Positions 32,644 to 45,270 of a stretch of DNA of 47,855 nucleotides are shown here, piece by piece. Under the pieces are notes generated by a model, which had not been told where the DNA came from, made no database searches, and saw nothing but the letters and a program-made list of their open reading frames with translations. Positions within the stretch are counted from its first letter, which is position 1. Each line of letters starts with the position of its first letter. The position numbers were made by a program, and so were the translations under genes. Source of the stretch: Daldinia sp. FL1419 (taxonomy: Eukaryota > Ascomycota > Sordariomycetes > Xylariales > Hypoxylaceae); NCBI GenBank assembly GCA_025201765.1, contig MU623523.1, positions 1-47,855 of the forward strand. Direction: 5' to 3'.

Positions 32644-35096
32644 TTAAAACATGCACTCCCTTAACCGTCCTATCCCTCCTAACTCATATTCGACCCATCT
32701 CCCTACGCCTCGTCGTCCAGCAACTAGCACCGCCCCAGGATTCATGACGTGACATCCCTCATACGTAACGCAAAATGGTGGCGCCGTAGGGTCCACGAGC
32801 ACCATCGCCGTCGGTAACGGGTATAAGTGCAGCGCGCTTTCGTAGTCCCAGTGCACAGGGCGAATCGCGTGGCGGAAGGGGCATAAGTGCCCTTGGTCTA
32901 ACATCGTCTTTACCAGTTTGCGAGCCGTCCGCACGTCATGTGGGACATCGGGCTCGCCTTTAGAGGGCCGGGTAGTATCGACGTCCATTGCGTCGGTGCT
33001 GTCGAGCGCGCTTTCCATGTCTATATCATCGTCCTCGTTGGTGGGGTTTTCGTGCTGATTTCCCTCCGCATCCGTAGTCGAAGAGCGTAGGCGTACGGCC
33101 GTCCGGCGCATCCGCGCTGACATGTCGTCTCGGAATACGACGATTTCATGCGCGGGACCAAAGACGGATAGGCGCGCGGGATTACTAGTCCAGATGGCTT
33201 CACCGGGACACTTTTTAGTGTTATCAGGTAACTCTGCGTTGGCGGTCGCGAAGGCGCGGCGTACACGACTGGTGAACATATCGGGTACTGGTTTACGCGG
33301 TAATGGAACGGCGGCACCGGCACCGAAGGAGGAGGCCCAGCCGTCGTTGTCGCCGGGGACGAAGACGAAGGTGGAGGACTGGAGGAGGGTGGGGAAGTCG
33401 GAGAGGACGGATGCAAGGGCGTCAAAGTATTCTTTGTATTCTACACTGCCGCCACTGGCACCACCGCCGGCCATCACGGCATGTCGCGTGAAGTTACCCG
33501 TTAACACGAATGTCATAGGTGTGCTACCTTCCGGGTCTGTTGAGTAGATGGCGAGGATCTTACGCAGAGCCTGTAAGGCCCGTGGCTGGTCGAGATTTAG
33601 CTCGCCTACGACGACGATACGGCCACAACTGGGGGCGTCAGCGTCGGGATCCGCCGTTGATGATTGAGTTAGCTTCGATCGTCGGAGGATGCGTTGCTCG
33701 AGCTTCCGCATCTTTGAACCTGCGGCACGCTCACTGCCAACACCTAGAAAATCGATCCAGCCGAATCCGCCTCCTATGGTGTGATCGTCGGGCTCGCTGA
33801 CACCGAGAGTAGCTTTGCGCTTCTCACATGGGGGTTGCCCGATGAAAAATCCCTGGAAACGACCGCCAATTATACCACCCACACCATTGCTGCCACCGAG
33901 ACCTCTACCAGTTGACTCTTCCTCCTCTTCGTACACGCCGTCTATTAGCACGACCATCCCCGGTGTAAACCAAGCCGAATCTTCTGGTATGGCTACGGCT
34001 TGTGAAAGATCCAAAGAAATAGTTCCGGTCAAGTCGCTAATCGCAAGGCTTCCAGTCGGCAAGACTGATAATAGGCCGAGGAGCATGTGATGGCTACCAT
34101 GCCGACCCAGTAGATTTGCAATCGGTGTGATTTTGTGTGTTTGTTGGCTGGTTAAGGTAGAGGAGCCTGATCGTTTTAATGACGGAGCAGCCTTTGTGGA
34201 TGCCACTGTTGAAGTTTGAAACGATTCATTTCGGAGGAGTCTCTGATGTATGACCTGGTATCTATTTCGGAAGAGCGTCGTTTTATGGGATGCTGGCGGC
34301 ATTAATGATGGTTTCGAAGGGTCCCTGTGATTATTGTAAGCCTTCGTACTCGGTTCTTAATAATGTAAGGATGCTCGTACTTTTCAAAGTGTTTTTTTGT
34401 CACGTTGTATAATAACCTGGGTTGGTCATACGCATCAATGACTCTTAGCCATTTTCTCGGGTGTCTTAAACCTTCGTCGTCGGGCTCGTCTTCCTCAACA
34501 CCAAGCCCTGATATGCCGAAACTCGTCGCGCTATCCTCGCGTATTAAAGACTTATTTGGTCTTAGTCCCAGTCTTGTATTCGTCAAATCAACATCCTGAG
34601 CCGAGTCTAAAATTAGGCTATTTTGTCGATTTAATTCCCGTCCAGTCACTATCCTACCGCCGCTCATATTCCCCTCTAGAGTCTTTAAGATATCTTTTAG
34701 CTCGCTGCTGCCGCCGTCCACGATCACACCACCATTTCGATTTTTCCAACTCTTCGCCACTTCCTCTAGGACCTTTTCCGCTAGCCCTTCTTCGCGCCAT
34801 CCCGAACCACAATGCCGACCAATGAAAGTAGCCAATTCTTGTAGTGCAGAGGATGTGAGGGTCAGACTGTGCTTTTTCGTAAATGTTCGGAATGCAAGCG
34901 GTCTTAGAGTTGCTGGCGGGAGAAGAATCGGAAGGATAGTAGCTTTGGTAGGCGGTGCTATAGCAAACGGCTTCAGGGTATGCGCCGGCGTTCCAAAGGC
35001 TGGAGATGAAGATGGGATGGGGTTTGAAGGGGCGGGTGTTTTGGGTGCAAACATTGAAGTGGCAGTGGTTTTATTAGTCTGCATATTGAATATCAT
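32644..35096 (-). CDS. DPB2: DNA polymerase epsilon subunit B
   Basis: Essential non-catalytic subunit of the leading-strand polymerase, linking it to the CMG helicase. Exons 34381-35096 and 32644-34324 (56-bp intron 34325-34380) join as FEK-DPSKPS and give 798 residues. After the joint comes the signature HKTTLFRNRYQVIHQRLLRNE, then an OB-fold region (ITPIANLLGR, WFTPGMVVLIDGVYE) and the inactive calcineurin-like domain: GRIVVVGELNLDQPRALQAL, FVLTGNFT, FVFVPGDNDGW and, at the end, CHVMNPGAVL. Metal ligands of active phosphoesterases are replaced, as is normal for this family. An acidic insert (DDDIDMESALD) lies before the last block. The start could be ATG 35096 or one of the next in-frame ATGs (MQTNK, MFAPK). 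Confidence 0.93.
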
Positions 35097-35500
35097 CAAA
35101 TCGCCTAGCTTTTCATGTCAATCGCTCGTTGAAGAACTTTATCGTAGAGGACGTTGATATTTCGATATGATTTTAGCTGGAGACGCGTTCGGCGCGTTCT
35201 GCGCGTTAATGAGCAGTAAGGGTCGCTAATCAATGTGGGGCAGGATAAGTGCGTCAATGAATAATAAGTACACAGTACATGATATTTCTATAAATTTGCA
35301 CTTATCGAAGTCTTATCAAGGTAGATATACCGAAATCCTAGCTGCGCATGAAAACTGCAGCTAATACGTCAGCGGGAACGAATAATAATTTCAAATTTAT
35401 CACCAAGCTTGAAATCTTCTAAGGCTTCTTAAACTTCTCCTCGGGCTAACTACCAATTCTACATACACGATATGCAATCGAGGTGATACATAACTTCAAA
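35097..35500. promoter_or_regulatory. Bidirectional promoter with three phased CGCGTT motifs
   Basis: About 400 bp separate the divergent DPB2 and 35501 genes. At 35184, 35193 and 35202 the hexamer CGCGTT occurs three times at an exact 9-bp spacing, the first within ACGCGT (35183-35188). ACGCGT is the MluI cell-cycle box bound by MBF-type factors, which drive DNA-replication genes including polymerase subunits in yeasts. The array lies about 90-110 bp upstream of the DPB2 ATG. That it works here is inference. Confidence 0.5.
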
Positions 35501-36354
35501 ATGTTGCTGTCACGAGTTCGAATAGCACCAACCTGTAGAACGCTATTATTACATAGAAGTGTTTCTACATTAAGCACCAATCCCCATATAGTCAGTAGTC
35601 TCTCCAATATTGCATTATATATCTGTGAATTGATTGATCCAGTCTTACTCATATGGTTGCGTTTCAAGAAAGTCTTTCCCCAAGCCGCGGTCAACAACGG
35701 ACATCTCCTCACATATCTTGATACCAATCCCCCAAAACATAGATTGGCAATAGGCTCCACGACCGCATTACCCCCAACGCCCAGTTCCTTCTCCGAAAAT
35801 CGCGAGTTTCTGTCCATTTTAACTGATGTCCTCCGGAAGCATGCAGCCCAAGATCCAGGTTTACTATCTCAAGCTCAAGCTTTCGCCGGGCCAGGAGGTG
35901 CAACCCTCGGCTCGGGTGGCGCATTCTTTCCTCAGCAACGAAGGCGACGTAGCACGAAAGGAACGCCCGCTGGGTTAGGTGGAGGAGGGGGTGCCGGTGG
36001 GAGCGGCGCGGGAGGGGCAAGTGCACAAGGGGGTGCTGGAGGTGCTGGAGTTGGTGGACATATTCATCTTAGTGACTTAAGAAATCCTCCCGATTTCGGT
36101 CGAATTGCATGGCCAGAAGATATTCTTGGCAGCATTGAAGTAGATGGGTCTGGGAACATAATAGGGGAATTCGAACCAAGCGGTACATATCGCATCGTTA
36201 CCAACGAGGGAATGTAAGTCCTTGCAACCACCGAGCTCGAAACACTGACTTCGACTAATTTACAACTCGGCAACTTTAAAATAGCTTGGGTCTGAGCGAT
36301 TTTCTTCGAACAAAACTTGTTGAGAGGCTAAAAGAAGAGGAGAAAAAGCTGTAA
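35501..36354 (+). CDS. Glycine-rich hypothetical protein, probably mitochondrial
   Basis: Exons 35501-36213 and 36285-36354 (71-bp intron) give 260 residues. The first about 30 residues (MLLSRVRIAPTCRTLLLHRSVST) are basic, hydroxylated and free of acids, like a mitochondrial presequence. The middle carries a low-complexity Gly/Ala/Ser stretch (about residues 157-186). The conserved-looking C-terminus reads WPEDILGSIEVDGSGNIIG, then SGTYRIVTNEGILGLSDFL and a charged helix ending EEEKKL. I do not know a named family for it. The start is the first ATG in frame. It shares a promoter region with DPB2. Confidence 0.75.
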
Positions 36355-37996
36355 CTTGTAACACTGCATCGGTTACATGTCTTGGGGGGGACAATGATGT
36401 TGAGAACCTTCGAGAAAAGTTCCGAGACACTACATAATATGAATCACGGCGTACTCAGCTTACATACCTCTTTGTCTGTAATATAACCAAGTTACAGCAG
36501 AAGTAACATTCGCAACGAAAACTTGAATTAGTACATTTCGAATATATCCACTCCATGCAGGTAAGATATCTGCTCGTATGTTTTACGATGTGATTAAGAT
36601 ATGATTCCTTGGCCTACATGTTTATTTTTTAAAAAATCTTTTTATACGTATTTGTACGGTTAATGTTATGCACCATCTACGCAAGCGCACAGAACTCGTC
36701 CTTTAAATTGCACGATTATGGACATATAGAAGTGTTTAGAAACTCTTGTAACTAAACAGGAACATTTTGATAATCTGGTATTGGAGCATGCCTACATTAC
36801 TTACCCGACTTACATGTAAATGAATATGTACCTGGGTTACGCCTCTTCAACCATACGCTCCGGGACGCAACACACTCTGACCGGAATTAAGGTTATTATC
36901 TATTAACGTTTTGTATTGCCAAAGTTCAATTTCTTCTCTTAAAATTGCATTATTCAAACCTAACTCACGAAGACCTACATGAATATTTCTTGTCTCACAA
37001 TTAAAGTATCATAAGTTGCCAGCCGTAAGACGGGCCCTGACGCTATCTACCAATTAAATAAAAAATAAAAAATAACTAGGACAGGGGATATATTCTCTTG
37101 GTCTACTTCTACATAAAGTTGTGGCGCCTTCTCTGTGTAAGGGTAAGAGTAAGCTACATAAGTACCTACCTATATTTGTAGTTCGCTATATGTATTTAAC
37201 GTGTGGATTTTGGTTATTACTATAAGGAAGTTGCGGTTGGCGACTGAGTAAAAATATTAGGAGATGATTAAGAATTTTATTATTTAACCGGTTAGTTAGT
37301 TTATTCCTTCGTCTCTCATACCTAGGTATTTTCCATTTCTAAACTTGTTTTGTTTCCGCCCGATTTTCGGATTATCCTATCAATTCTGCACTAACCATAG
37401 GTTAGTATGTATCATACCTAACACTCTTCATCCAGAGGTCCGTGTCGAATAAACAGACTAATAAATATCAACAGTTAGGGTGAGATCAAATTTCTTCACA
37501 TTTATAACAAGCGGTCTGGAACAACCAGACCAAATAATTCAGCCCTTCAAAGCAGTCAGAGCCAAGTTCTTTGAGGGGCAGAGGCAGACAGATGGCTGAC
37601 CTCATCTGACGTTCAATGCCTGAATTATTGGCCTGAAGACCAAACAAGGAGAAGGCATTGCATTGCCCTTTGATGCTTGAGCCCAAGGTATCAGGTACGT
37701 AGGATCTAGCAGAAGGATATATGCAGATCCAAGTAACTTGATACAGTACCTAGTAACCTAGGTTAGTTACGTAGTGGCTACACTAATAAGGCTGCGTTTG
37801 GTGCCAAGATTCAAAGTCTTGCCAAGCGTGCATCGCTACCCTAAAGCTTGTACTCCACTCCAGTCCCCTGTTCCCTCCGACCCCCCCGGTCCCCAGTCCC
37901 TAGTTCGAGAGCCCCTCGTTGTTAGACGTAACTTCATGACGATCTCATCAACCTCGCCATCATCTAAATCCCTCTCTAGTCATTATACTCGACAAT
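36355..37996. other. 1.6-kb gap before SNF1
   Basis: No gene is supported. The last 200 bases before SNF1 are C/T-rich (for example 37856-37900), as in many fungal promoters. TACCTAGG-type motifs occur at about 37165, 37320 and 37747. Confidence 0.5.
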
Positions 37997-40649
37997 ATGA
38001 CTTCCCGAGCGTTCGACGAAGAGGAATTATCCATGTCCTTATCTCCTTCCTTGATCCGACCGAAGAACAATGGAGCTCGAGTACCCGAGATTAACGTCAC
38101 ACACCCAAACGCCGAAGGCTCCAACGGCAGGTCGAGAGCCGGCAGCACACTCTCCGAACAGTCGTCGCAGAATCGAGAGAAGTCCAAAACCGACCAACGA
38201 ATCGGCGCGTATAATATCATCAGGACACTAGGCGAAGGGTCTTTTGGTAAGGTGAAACTGGCTGTTCATCGGTCTACTGGACAAAAGGTCGCCCTCAAGA
38301 TTATCGCTCGTAAGAAATTGATCAGTAGAGATATGGTTGGTCGCGTCGAAAGAGAGATCGAATATCTACAACTGCTTCGGCATCCTCACATCATCAAGCT
38401 GTAAGTTGAAATTAGCCACTTGAGACATTTAGTTCATCAGACTTGAATGAAATTTACCGGGTTATCATTGACCCCCGATAGATACACCGTGATCAAGACT
38501 CCAGCCGAGATTATAATGGTCTTGGAATATGCTGGCGGCGAACTATTTGACTATATCGTCAAGCACGGTCGATTACCCGAAGACCAAGCCCGAAAGTTCT
38601 TTCAGCAAATGATATGCGCCGTCGAGTACTGCCATAGGCACAAAGTAGTGCATCGCGACTTGAAACCCGAAAATCTTCTTCTTGATGATAACCTCAATGT
38701 GAAGATTGCCGATTTTGGTCTTAGCAATATCATGACGGACGGGAACTTTCTAAAGACTAGTTGTGGCAGTCCTAACTATGCAGCGCCAGAAGTTATTAGC
38801 GGAAAGCTTTATGCAGGACCAGAAGTCGACGTGTGGAGTTGTGGTGTCATCCTATATGTCTTGCTAGTCGGCAGACTACCCTTTGATGATGATCATATCC
38901 CTAGTTTGTTCTCGAAAATTCAGCGAGGTGTCTTCACAGTCCCTCATTGGGTTCCCGGCGATGCGGCTAGTCTCATCCGAAGAATGTTGCAGACTAATCC
39001 TGTGCAACGGATTATTATCGATGAGATTAGACTAGATACTTGGTTTTTGAAGGACCTGCCCGCATATCTCGCCCCGCCAGTCGAGGAATTTTTCAACACC
39101 GGCGTCGACCCTAATAGAGCCATCAAGCCGAGTGATATCGCGCCTCATGCCCCTCCTAAGGTGCAAGAGAAACTTCATGATGAAGTGACGGAGAAGATTA
39201 GTAAGACGATGGGTTACGGTAAACGTGATGTTCAGGAAGCGCTCGAAGCCGATGAACCTTCTGCCATTAAGGATGCATACATGATTGTCCGTGAGAACAA
39301 GCTCATGCAAGTGAATCGTAAGTCATCTGTTCCAATACTTTTTATTCGCAATTGCAATCTGATTGCGCTTGGTGAATATCAAACCCGCCAGTGATTTTTC
39401 CTTTTCTTTTTACCCTCCAGTCAAATATCAGCCCATTTGCCAATATCACATCAATTCCGATTATTACTAACGAATGATAGCCGCTTATGGAAAAGGTGCC
39501 GACAATCCTTATTTTGCAACTTCTCCCCCTACCGCCGATACCGAAGAGCAAATGCGTAGTGTCTCGGAAGCTATGGGTAATACAGCACTAGAAAGCCGAC
39601 GAGACTCTCAATCAGAATACGCGAGTGAGTCTCAAGCTAGCCCTCTAGCCGACTCCGCCCGTTCCACTAGCTCGACAATTACCAGCTCTTCTCCTCGGGG
39701 ATACGTGAGCCACGTTGGAATATTACCAACAAGTCTCCCTTCACTTCATAAGAAGTACCTTGAGCGTCAGAATGCTGGAATTGAGGAACCATTAGATGTT
39801 CAGCCAGTTCCCGATGTTCCTCTTCAACCTAGAACACCCGCCGAGCAGCAGGAGGCTGTCCGTCGCCTCAAGCCGCACTCCAAGAGCGCCATGAGACTCG
39901 ACGATGCGTCTCACCCACAAACAATGACTCCAGTTGCGCCCAAGAGAACTAAGCAAGTCCGGTGGCAGTTTGGCATAAGATCCCGTAATGCTCCTTTTGA
40001 AGCTTTGCTATGTATTTACAAATCCCTGTCGAAGCTAGGCGCTACTTGGGTTGTAGACGAGGACTACGAGAAGGTTCATGGGCCCGAATCGTAAGTGATA
40101 TAATTGGCGATGGTTCTCTTTCTGGTGGGATTATTGACCGTGTTAGGGACCCGTATGCTACCCCGACGCCAAACGAAGAAGAGCCCAATCCTTATGAACA
40201 CCTGTCACCCGACGATATTGACTTGGAGACATTTGACCCTATAAAATACTACAAGCTACCCGCAGACCCTTGGCACATAGTATGCCGTTGGAAAAAGGAT
40301 GGTGAGCTCACTCATTCCATTCCAATTCCATAGGCTTTAGACTAACATTCTCATAGATATCCGAAAGACATCGGTTGCTTCTGGTCACGCTACATCTGAC
40401 TCGATCTCTGACGACAATACTTATGTCTACTCTGTTATGGACAAGCGCAAGCAGGATTTCGTCTGGATGCGAATGGAAATCCAAATTTATGAAATGGATC
40501 CAAAGGATAAGGTCTACCTCGTAGACTTTAAATGTACAGGCTACGAACGGCATGATGGAACTTTATTGGAAGAGAAGGCCGTTATGAGCCCCTTCCCTTT
40601 TCTCGATATGGCTGCCAAGTTAATCATGCAACTGGCCGAGGCTGATTAG
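37997..40649 (+). CDS. SNF1: AMP-activated protein kinase catalytic subunit
   Basis: Ser/Thr kinase that derepresses alternative-carbon genes and controls energy balance. Five exons (37997-38400, 38482-39317, 39481-40090, 40147-40301, 40357-40649) join in phase to 765 residues. The kinase domain begins about residue 71: GEGSFGKV at 79-86, the ATP lysine K101 in VALK, HRDLKPEN at 192-199, DFG at 212-214, and the activation loop FLKTSCGSPNYAAPE with T227, the equivalent of the yeast SNF1 activating threonine. An autoinhibitory/UBA-like segment follows (VTEKISKTMGYGKRDVQEALE), then a Ser-rich linker, and the C-terminal AMPK adenylate-sensor region starting VRWQFGIRSRNAPFEALLCIYKSL and ending YLVDFKCTGYER ... 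LIMQLAEAD. All key residues are present. Confidence 0.95.
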
Positions 40650-41580
40650 AAGCATCCTCCCGAAGATGCATGTCAATAATTTACTTGGCCTTGTCGATGA
40701 TGGCTTTTATCATCACTTATGGGACTATTCCTATTCGACCGCCTTTCCGATGATTTCTCTGAAATAGTTCGATGGGCTGGACCGTACTGGTGGATCATTT
40801 GGCCATTCAAAATACGCGAGGTGTTCGAGCCTAGTCTAGGCATTGGATTTCTTTTCTTCCTACAAATATGTTCCATAACCTTTCCTTTTTCGCATCCGGC
40901 TGGTTATCGTCAGCTGGGCCGACAAATACCACGGCCCCCTTTTTTAGACATACTGGACACTCACGACCCCTATAACTTTTCGCTAGGCGTGGAAAAATAT
41001 CAGCAAGACAGGAAAGACAGCAGGACGGCATTTTTTTGACACGAAAAGAAGAAAACGAAAAATGGAATGTACGGAAGGGAAACAAGGGAAAGCATCTGTG
41101 TTGGAGTTTATTGAGTGAAACGTAGGTACCAGGGAAACCAATTGGAGTTTGTTATACCCCAGAAGGAACGCAAGGATTTGCGTGGAGGGAGACGGATAAG
41201 GAAAGAATGTGCATGAGGGTTTGTAGTTAGACTTCAGACTTGTGTACTGTAGTCCAGACAAAACGTCACTATTTCACGATAGGAATATGGGTACTGTTAT
41301 CCTCGTTGATGTTTGCATGTTGAGAAGCTTGGCGGCATCTTGAACTAATACCTGGTGGACTTTGAGAGTCTTTGGTATCTAGTACAAATAGCTGTGAGTT
41401 TGGATCACGAAAGCCTAAGCAGTCTTAGTACAACACGTAAGCACATAATATTAACCCGAAGACGTTTAACTTACCCTACCTAGGTACCTATGTAGGTACA
41501 TAACACAGGTCAATTGTTACCACTAACCGAATTGATATTCCTTGGCAATCCCTTAGGCGTTTTTACTCTAGCAAGAAGGA

Positions 41581-41601
41581 AAAAAAAAAGGGGGGGGGGG
41601 G
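41581..41601 (+). repeat. A9-G12 homopolymer junction
   Basis: Nine A followed by twelve G. Similar purine junctions occur at 3323-3339 (A8-G9) and 45654-45668 (A4-G11). Confidence 0.9.
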
Positions 41602-42686
41602 CGACAATTAGGGATACCCAAAGTAGGCCAATTCTTCGAAATAGGGCAAACGTCTACGTTCATATTTTAAAGAGATAAGTGAACGCATTCCGGGCTATTC
41701 TGGTACGATGCTGAAGGGTAAGACCTGTCATGTCAGCGCTAACACGTATCGGTATATCCACGGATTATAGTTGTCAAGTAATAAAGGAGAGCAGGCCAGT
41801 ATTTCTTCATGGATACCCACCTAGGTACCTAGCTAGCCTTGGAAGTTTGCATTTACATGAACAATAAGTCGGAGACTTCATCTCTATAACTCCACTTGTT
41901 ATCATACTCGGGTCTCTACAACTTCGAGTACTGATTATTTACTGTTATAACCACTTACCCTGTGCGACGTCCAGCGTGGAAACGCCCGGTAGCAATAGGT
42001 CCGAAGTACTACATGATTGTAACCCAATTCAATATCGTGAAAAACGGCCTTTACTTAGGTGAGGTTACATGACCTTTGACGCATGTCGTACGGCAGGGAA
42101 TATATGGAGACCTAATATAATGATTATGTTTCTATCCTTTGAAGATATCTCCTTTGTAAACGAAGCAGAAATCCTTCTGGCATAGGACCCTTTTTATACT
42201 TGGCTAATCAAAACGAAGAAAATAGGGGGTTTTCGGAAGTTCTCGATGCGTACAAGCTCATAAAGTCGGCAAATCCGTATTTGCACAACACGCCCAAGTC
42301 TATAATAGAGTGATATAGAGTACCGGTTTCACCATCCGCCGAGCCGGGTCCAAAACGGCCCTTCGCCTGATGCCAAGGCAATAGCTGAGCTATGACAGGC
42401 TGAGATTTTTGCATAGCAGCCCTGTTCAATGGGGTTATGGAGCTGAAGTCGGCATATTTCACGCATAATTATCATTGACTTGAACACAAGTGGAATCCGG
42501 GCGAGATATTAAAACTCCGTCCCACAGCGAGGGATATCGCGGATGCTGTGTGGGATATTACGGGGGCCCATCTTACTGTTCCCGGTCCTTTTCTCGAACG
42601 ACCTCGACCATGGAGAAAATGGAACGTGGCGATGGAACCTAGTTAGCCAATGGGGAATCACCAGTCTGACCATATGTTATGAAATT

Positions 42687-42692
42687 CCGGGG
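42687..42692 (+). promoter_or_regulatory. Candidate CreA/Mig1 site upstream of the sugar transporter
   Basis: CCGGGG fits the carbon-repressor consensus SYGGRG, 360 bp before the transporter ATG. Such hexamers are common by chance, so this is only a candidate. Confidence 0.2.
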
Positions 42693-43051
42693 TCTCCATT
42701 TGCTGTGCCCTTCGGTTGGTACTTTACGAAGAGGGTCTGGAAATCAGGCTTGGCGGCTAAATAGGAAAATGGCTATAGCTACTCGCGACCTCTCGTGATT
42801 TGCGCGCAATCCAGGTATAAGCTGATATTGCCTTATTAACCGCCGAATCCTACTGGAACAATCGGTCCGAGCCAAAAAGCCTCGCTTTATATATGAGCGA
42901 GCGCCATTCATCATGGTCCGACTTCGTACGACACCAGCAGCTCTGGAGTCCAGAGACCGGAACTTGTCTCATCGGGCTTTTGACCGTCTTCGCGAAAAAA
43001 AACCCCTGTCACCGTCTTTTTCTAGTTTCGTGTGTAAGAAAGTTCGCCAAG

Positions 43052-45084
43052 ATGGTCGGCGGCGGCGTTCAGACGGACAATATCGTCCATCGCATGGCGA
43101 TGGAGGATACGGTCCCATGGCATCGAAAGAGGAACTTGCGCTACCTATACTTCATGCTATTCCCATGTCTGATGGGAATCGAAATGACCTCCGGATTCGA
43201 TTCGCAAATTATCAATGCCGTTCAGCTGGTTCCCGCTTGGAGTGACTGTAAGTGTCGGCCAAGAAAGAGCTGAGGCGGGAAGGGACTCGGGAGCTAACAA
43301 TGGGCGGATTGTAGATTTCGGACATCCAACGGGTGGTTACAAGGGAATCTTGGCCTCTGCGCTACCGCTCGGTGCTGTCATCGGTCTTCCGTTAATCCCA
43401 CTCCTTAACGATAACCTGGGTCGAAGATGGTGTGTTATGTTTGGCAGTGTGACGATGATTATTGGTTCCTTGATCCAGGGCTTTTCCGTCAATGGTATGC
43501 GAAGAAGCGGCTCAATATTGCTAGTATTCACTTTAACTAACCATCGCTGAAGGTGCCATGTACATTGTTTCTCGGCTGATTATTGGATTCGGGCTTCCTT
43601 ATGCCATCGTTGCTGGGTCAAGTTTGATCGGAGAACTTGCGTATCCCAAAGAGCGTGCTATTCTGACATCTCTATTCAACGCGGCCTACTTCATTGGTGC
43701 CATCGTGGCTTCGACTGTGACTTATGGAACTCAGCAAATCCCTTCGGATTGGTAAGCCAACTCATATGGACTCTTATAAAATGTCAAGTCTAACAAGTCT
43801 TTTACTGTTAGGTCCTGGAGGTAATCGACACACGCACATTGTATTAAACTTGGGATTATTCTAACGCGTATAAACCAGAGTGCCGTCCCTCCTCCAGATG
43901 TCGCCGTCGATATTGCAAGTCGCCTTAATTCTGTAAGGGCTTCGTGGCTTACTTATGAATAATATCATTTGCTGACCTTACCTAGCTTCCTGCCCGAGAG
44001 CCCTCGATTTTTAATTAGCAAGGAACGATATGAAGAAGCCTTTAAAGTCCTAGTGACGTACCACGCCGAGGGCGACGAGAACTCGGAGTTCGCAAAGGCG
44101 GAAATGGCCGAGATTAAGACTACCATCGCGATTGAAATGGAACATTCGAAGCGCTCCTGGATGGACTTGGTTCGCACGGCAGGAAACCGAAGACGTTTGA
44201 TTATCGGTTCGCTTGTGGGAATCATGTCACAGCTTTCCGGAAACGTGGTTATCTCTTACTACTTGGGCGATATCCTCAACCTCATCGGTTTCACAGATCC
44301 TTCTTTTCAGGCCAAGTACAACATCGGAAACCAAGTTTGGGGTCTAGTCTGCGCCGTATTCACTGCACTTTTGGTTATGAGATTCCGCCGTCGAACCATG
44401 TACTTGACGTCGATCATTGGAATCTTGGTCATATATGTAGCATGGACCATCTCTTCGGCGCAAGCCATCGTGGGTGGCTCGAAGGCCGCTGGAAAGCTCT
44501 GCTTGTTCTGGATCTACGCATACCAACCAGCTTACAACATTGGTTTCAATGCTCTAACATACAGTAAGTACTGAAACCACAGGAATGAAATCAATCGCTA
44601 ATTATAACTTTCCAGCTTACCTTGTCGAGATCTTCCCGTACGCTATGAGAGCTCGTGGTATTTCGATCTTCCAGTTCTTTGGAAAGGCCGCTCAGGTATG
44701 ATTTATACATCCTCGCCCGTTCGCCTTCTAGCTTGACTAACTCGAATATAGTTCTTTGGTACCAACGTCAATCCTGTTGGTCTGGACCCTGTTACTGGTA
44801 TCGGTTGGAAATTCTTGATCGTATACTGCTGCTGGATTGCCGTTGAGGCTGTCCTCATCTTCTTTCTCTGGCCCGAAACTTCGGGACGCACTCTAGAAGA
44901 GCTTACCTTCTGTACGATTTTCCCATGATTCTTTTCCTTGAACCATAGACTAATACATGAAACAGTGTTCGAAGATGACGAGCGCGCCCACGCTGCAACG
45001 GAAGCGGTAGAGAAGCAAATCCATCACGAGGAAGTTAACCATCACGAGGAGATATCCGAAACTACTAGCAAAGATCAAGTTTAA
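43052..45084 (+). CDS. MFS sugar transporter (hexose/lactose permease type)
   Basis: Proton-linked sugar uptake carrier of the plasma membrane, twelve-helix major facilitator family. Nine exons (43052-43247, 43315-43494, 43553-43751, 43812-43820, 43879-43932, 43986-44563, 44616-44695, 44752-44911, 44966-45084) keep phase throughout and give 524 residues. Exon 4 is only 9 bases and is needed for DWSWRVPSLLQ. Signatures are GFDSQIINAVQ in helix 1, DNLGRRWC, PESPRFLISKERYEEA in the central loop, RRTMYLTS, EIFPYAMRARG and PETSGRTLEE near the end. The substrate cannot be told; the sequence resembles the lactose/hexose permease group common in plant-associated fungi. The His/Glu-rich tail (HHEEVNHHEE) is unusual. 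Confidence 0.93.
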
Positions 45085-45239
45085 ATCCTCTGAGATTACC
45101 TCTATAGTATATACTTGACACAACCTCATGCTTCACTCTCTTGGAAAGATTCTAGAATTGCTACTAGTTTGAAGCATGGTGTGTATGAAAATAAACACAG
45201 TTTAAGACTAGAGTATATTAGATTTACCTCCATGAGAAC

Positions 45240-45270
45240 TACACGCACACACACACACACACTCTCTCTA
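45240..45270 (+). repeat. CA/CT dinucleotide microsatellite
   Basis: An ACACAC run passes into CTCTCT and TATATA. Confidence 0.85.

Larger units (their letters stand above)
40650..43051. other. 2.4-kb gap between SNF1 and the transporter
   Basis: No convincing gene. It contains an A9-G12 run (41581-41601), TAGGTACC palindromes at about 41477-41500 and 41817-41832, and near 42886 a TTTATATATG stretch that may be the TATA region of the transporter. Short open frames at 40719, 42208 (minus) and 42543 show no domain. Confidence 0.5.
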
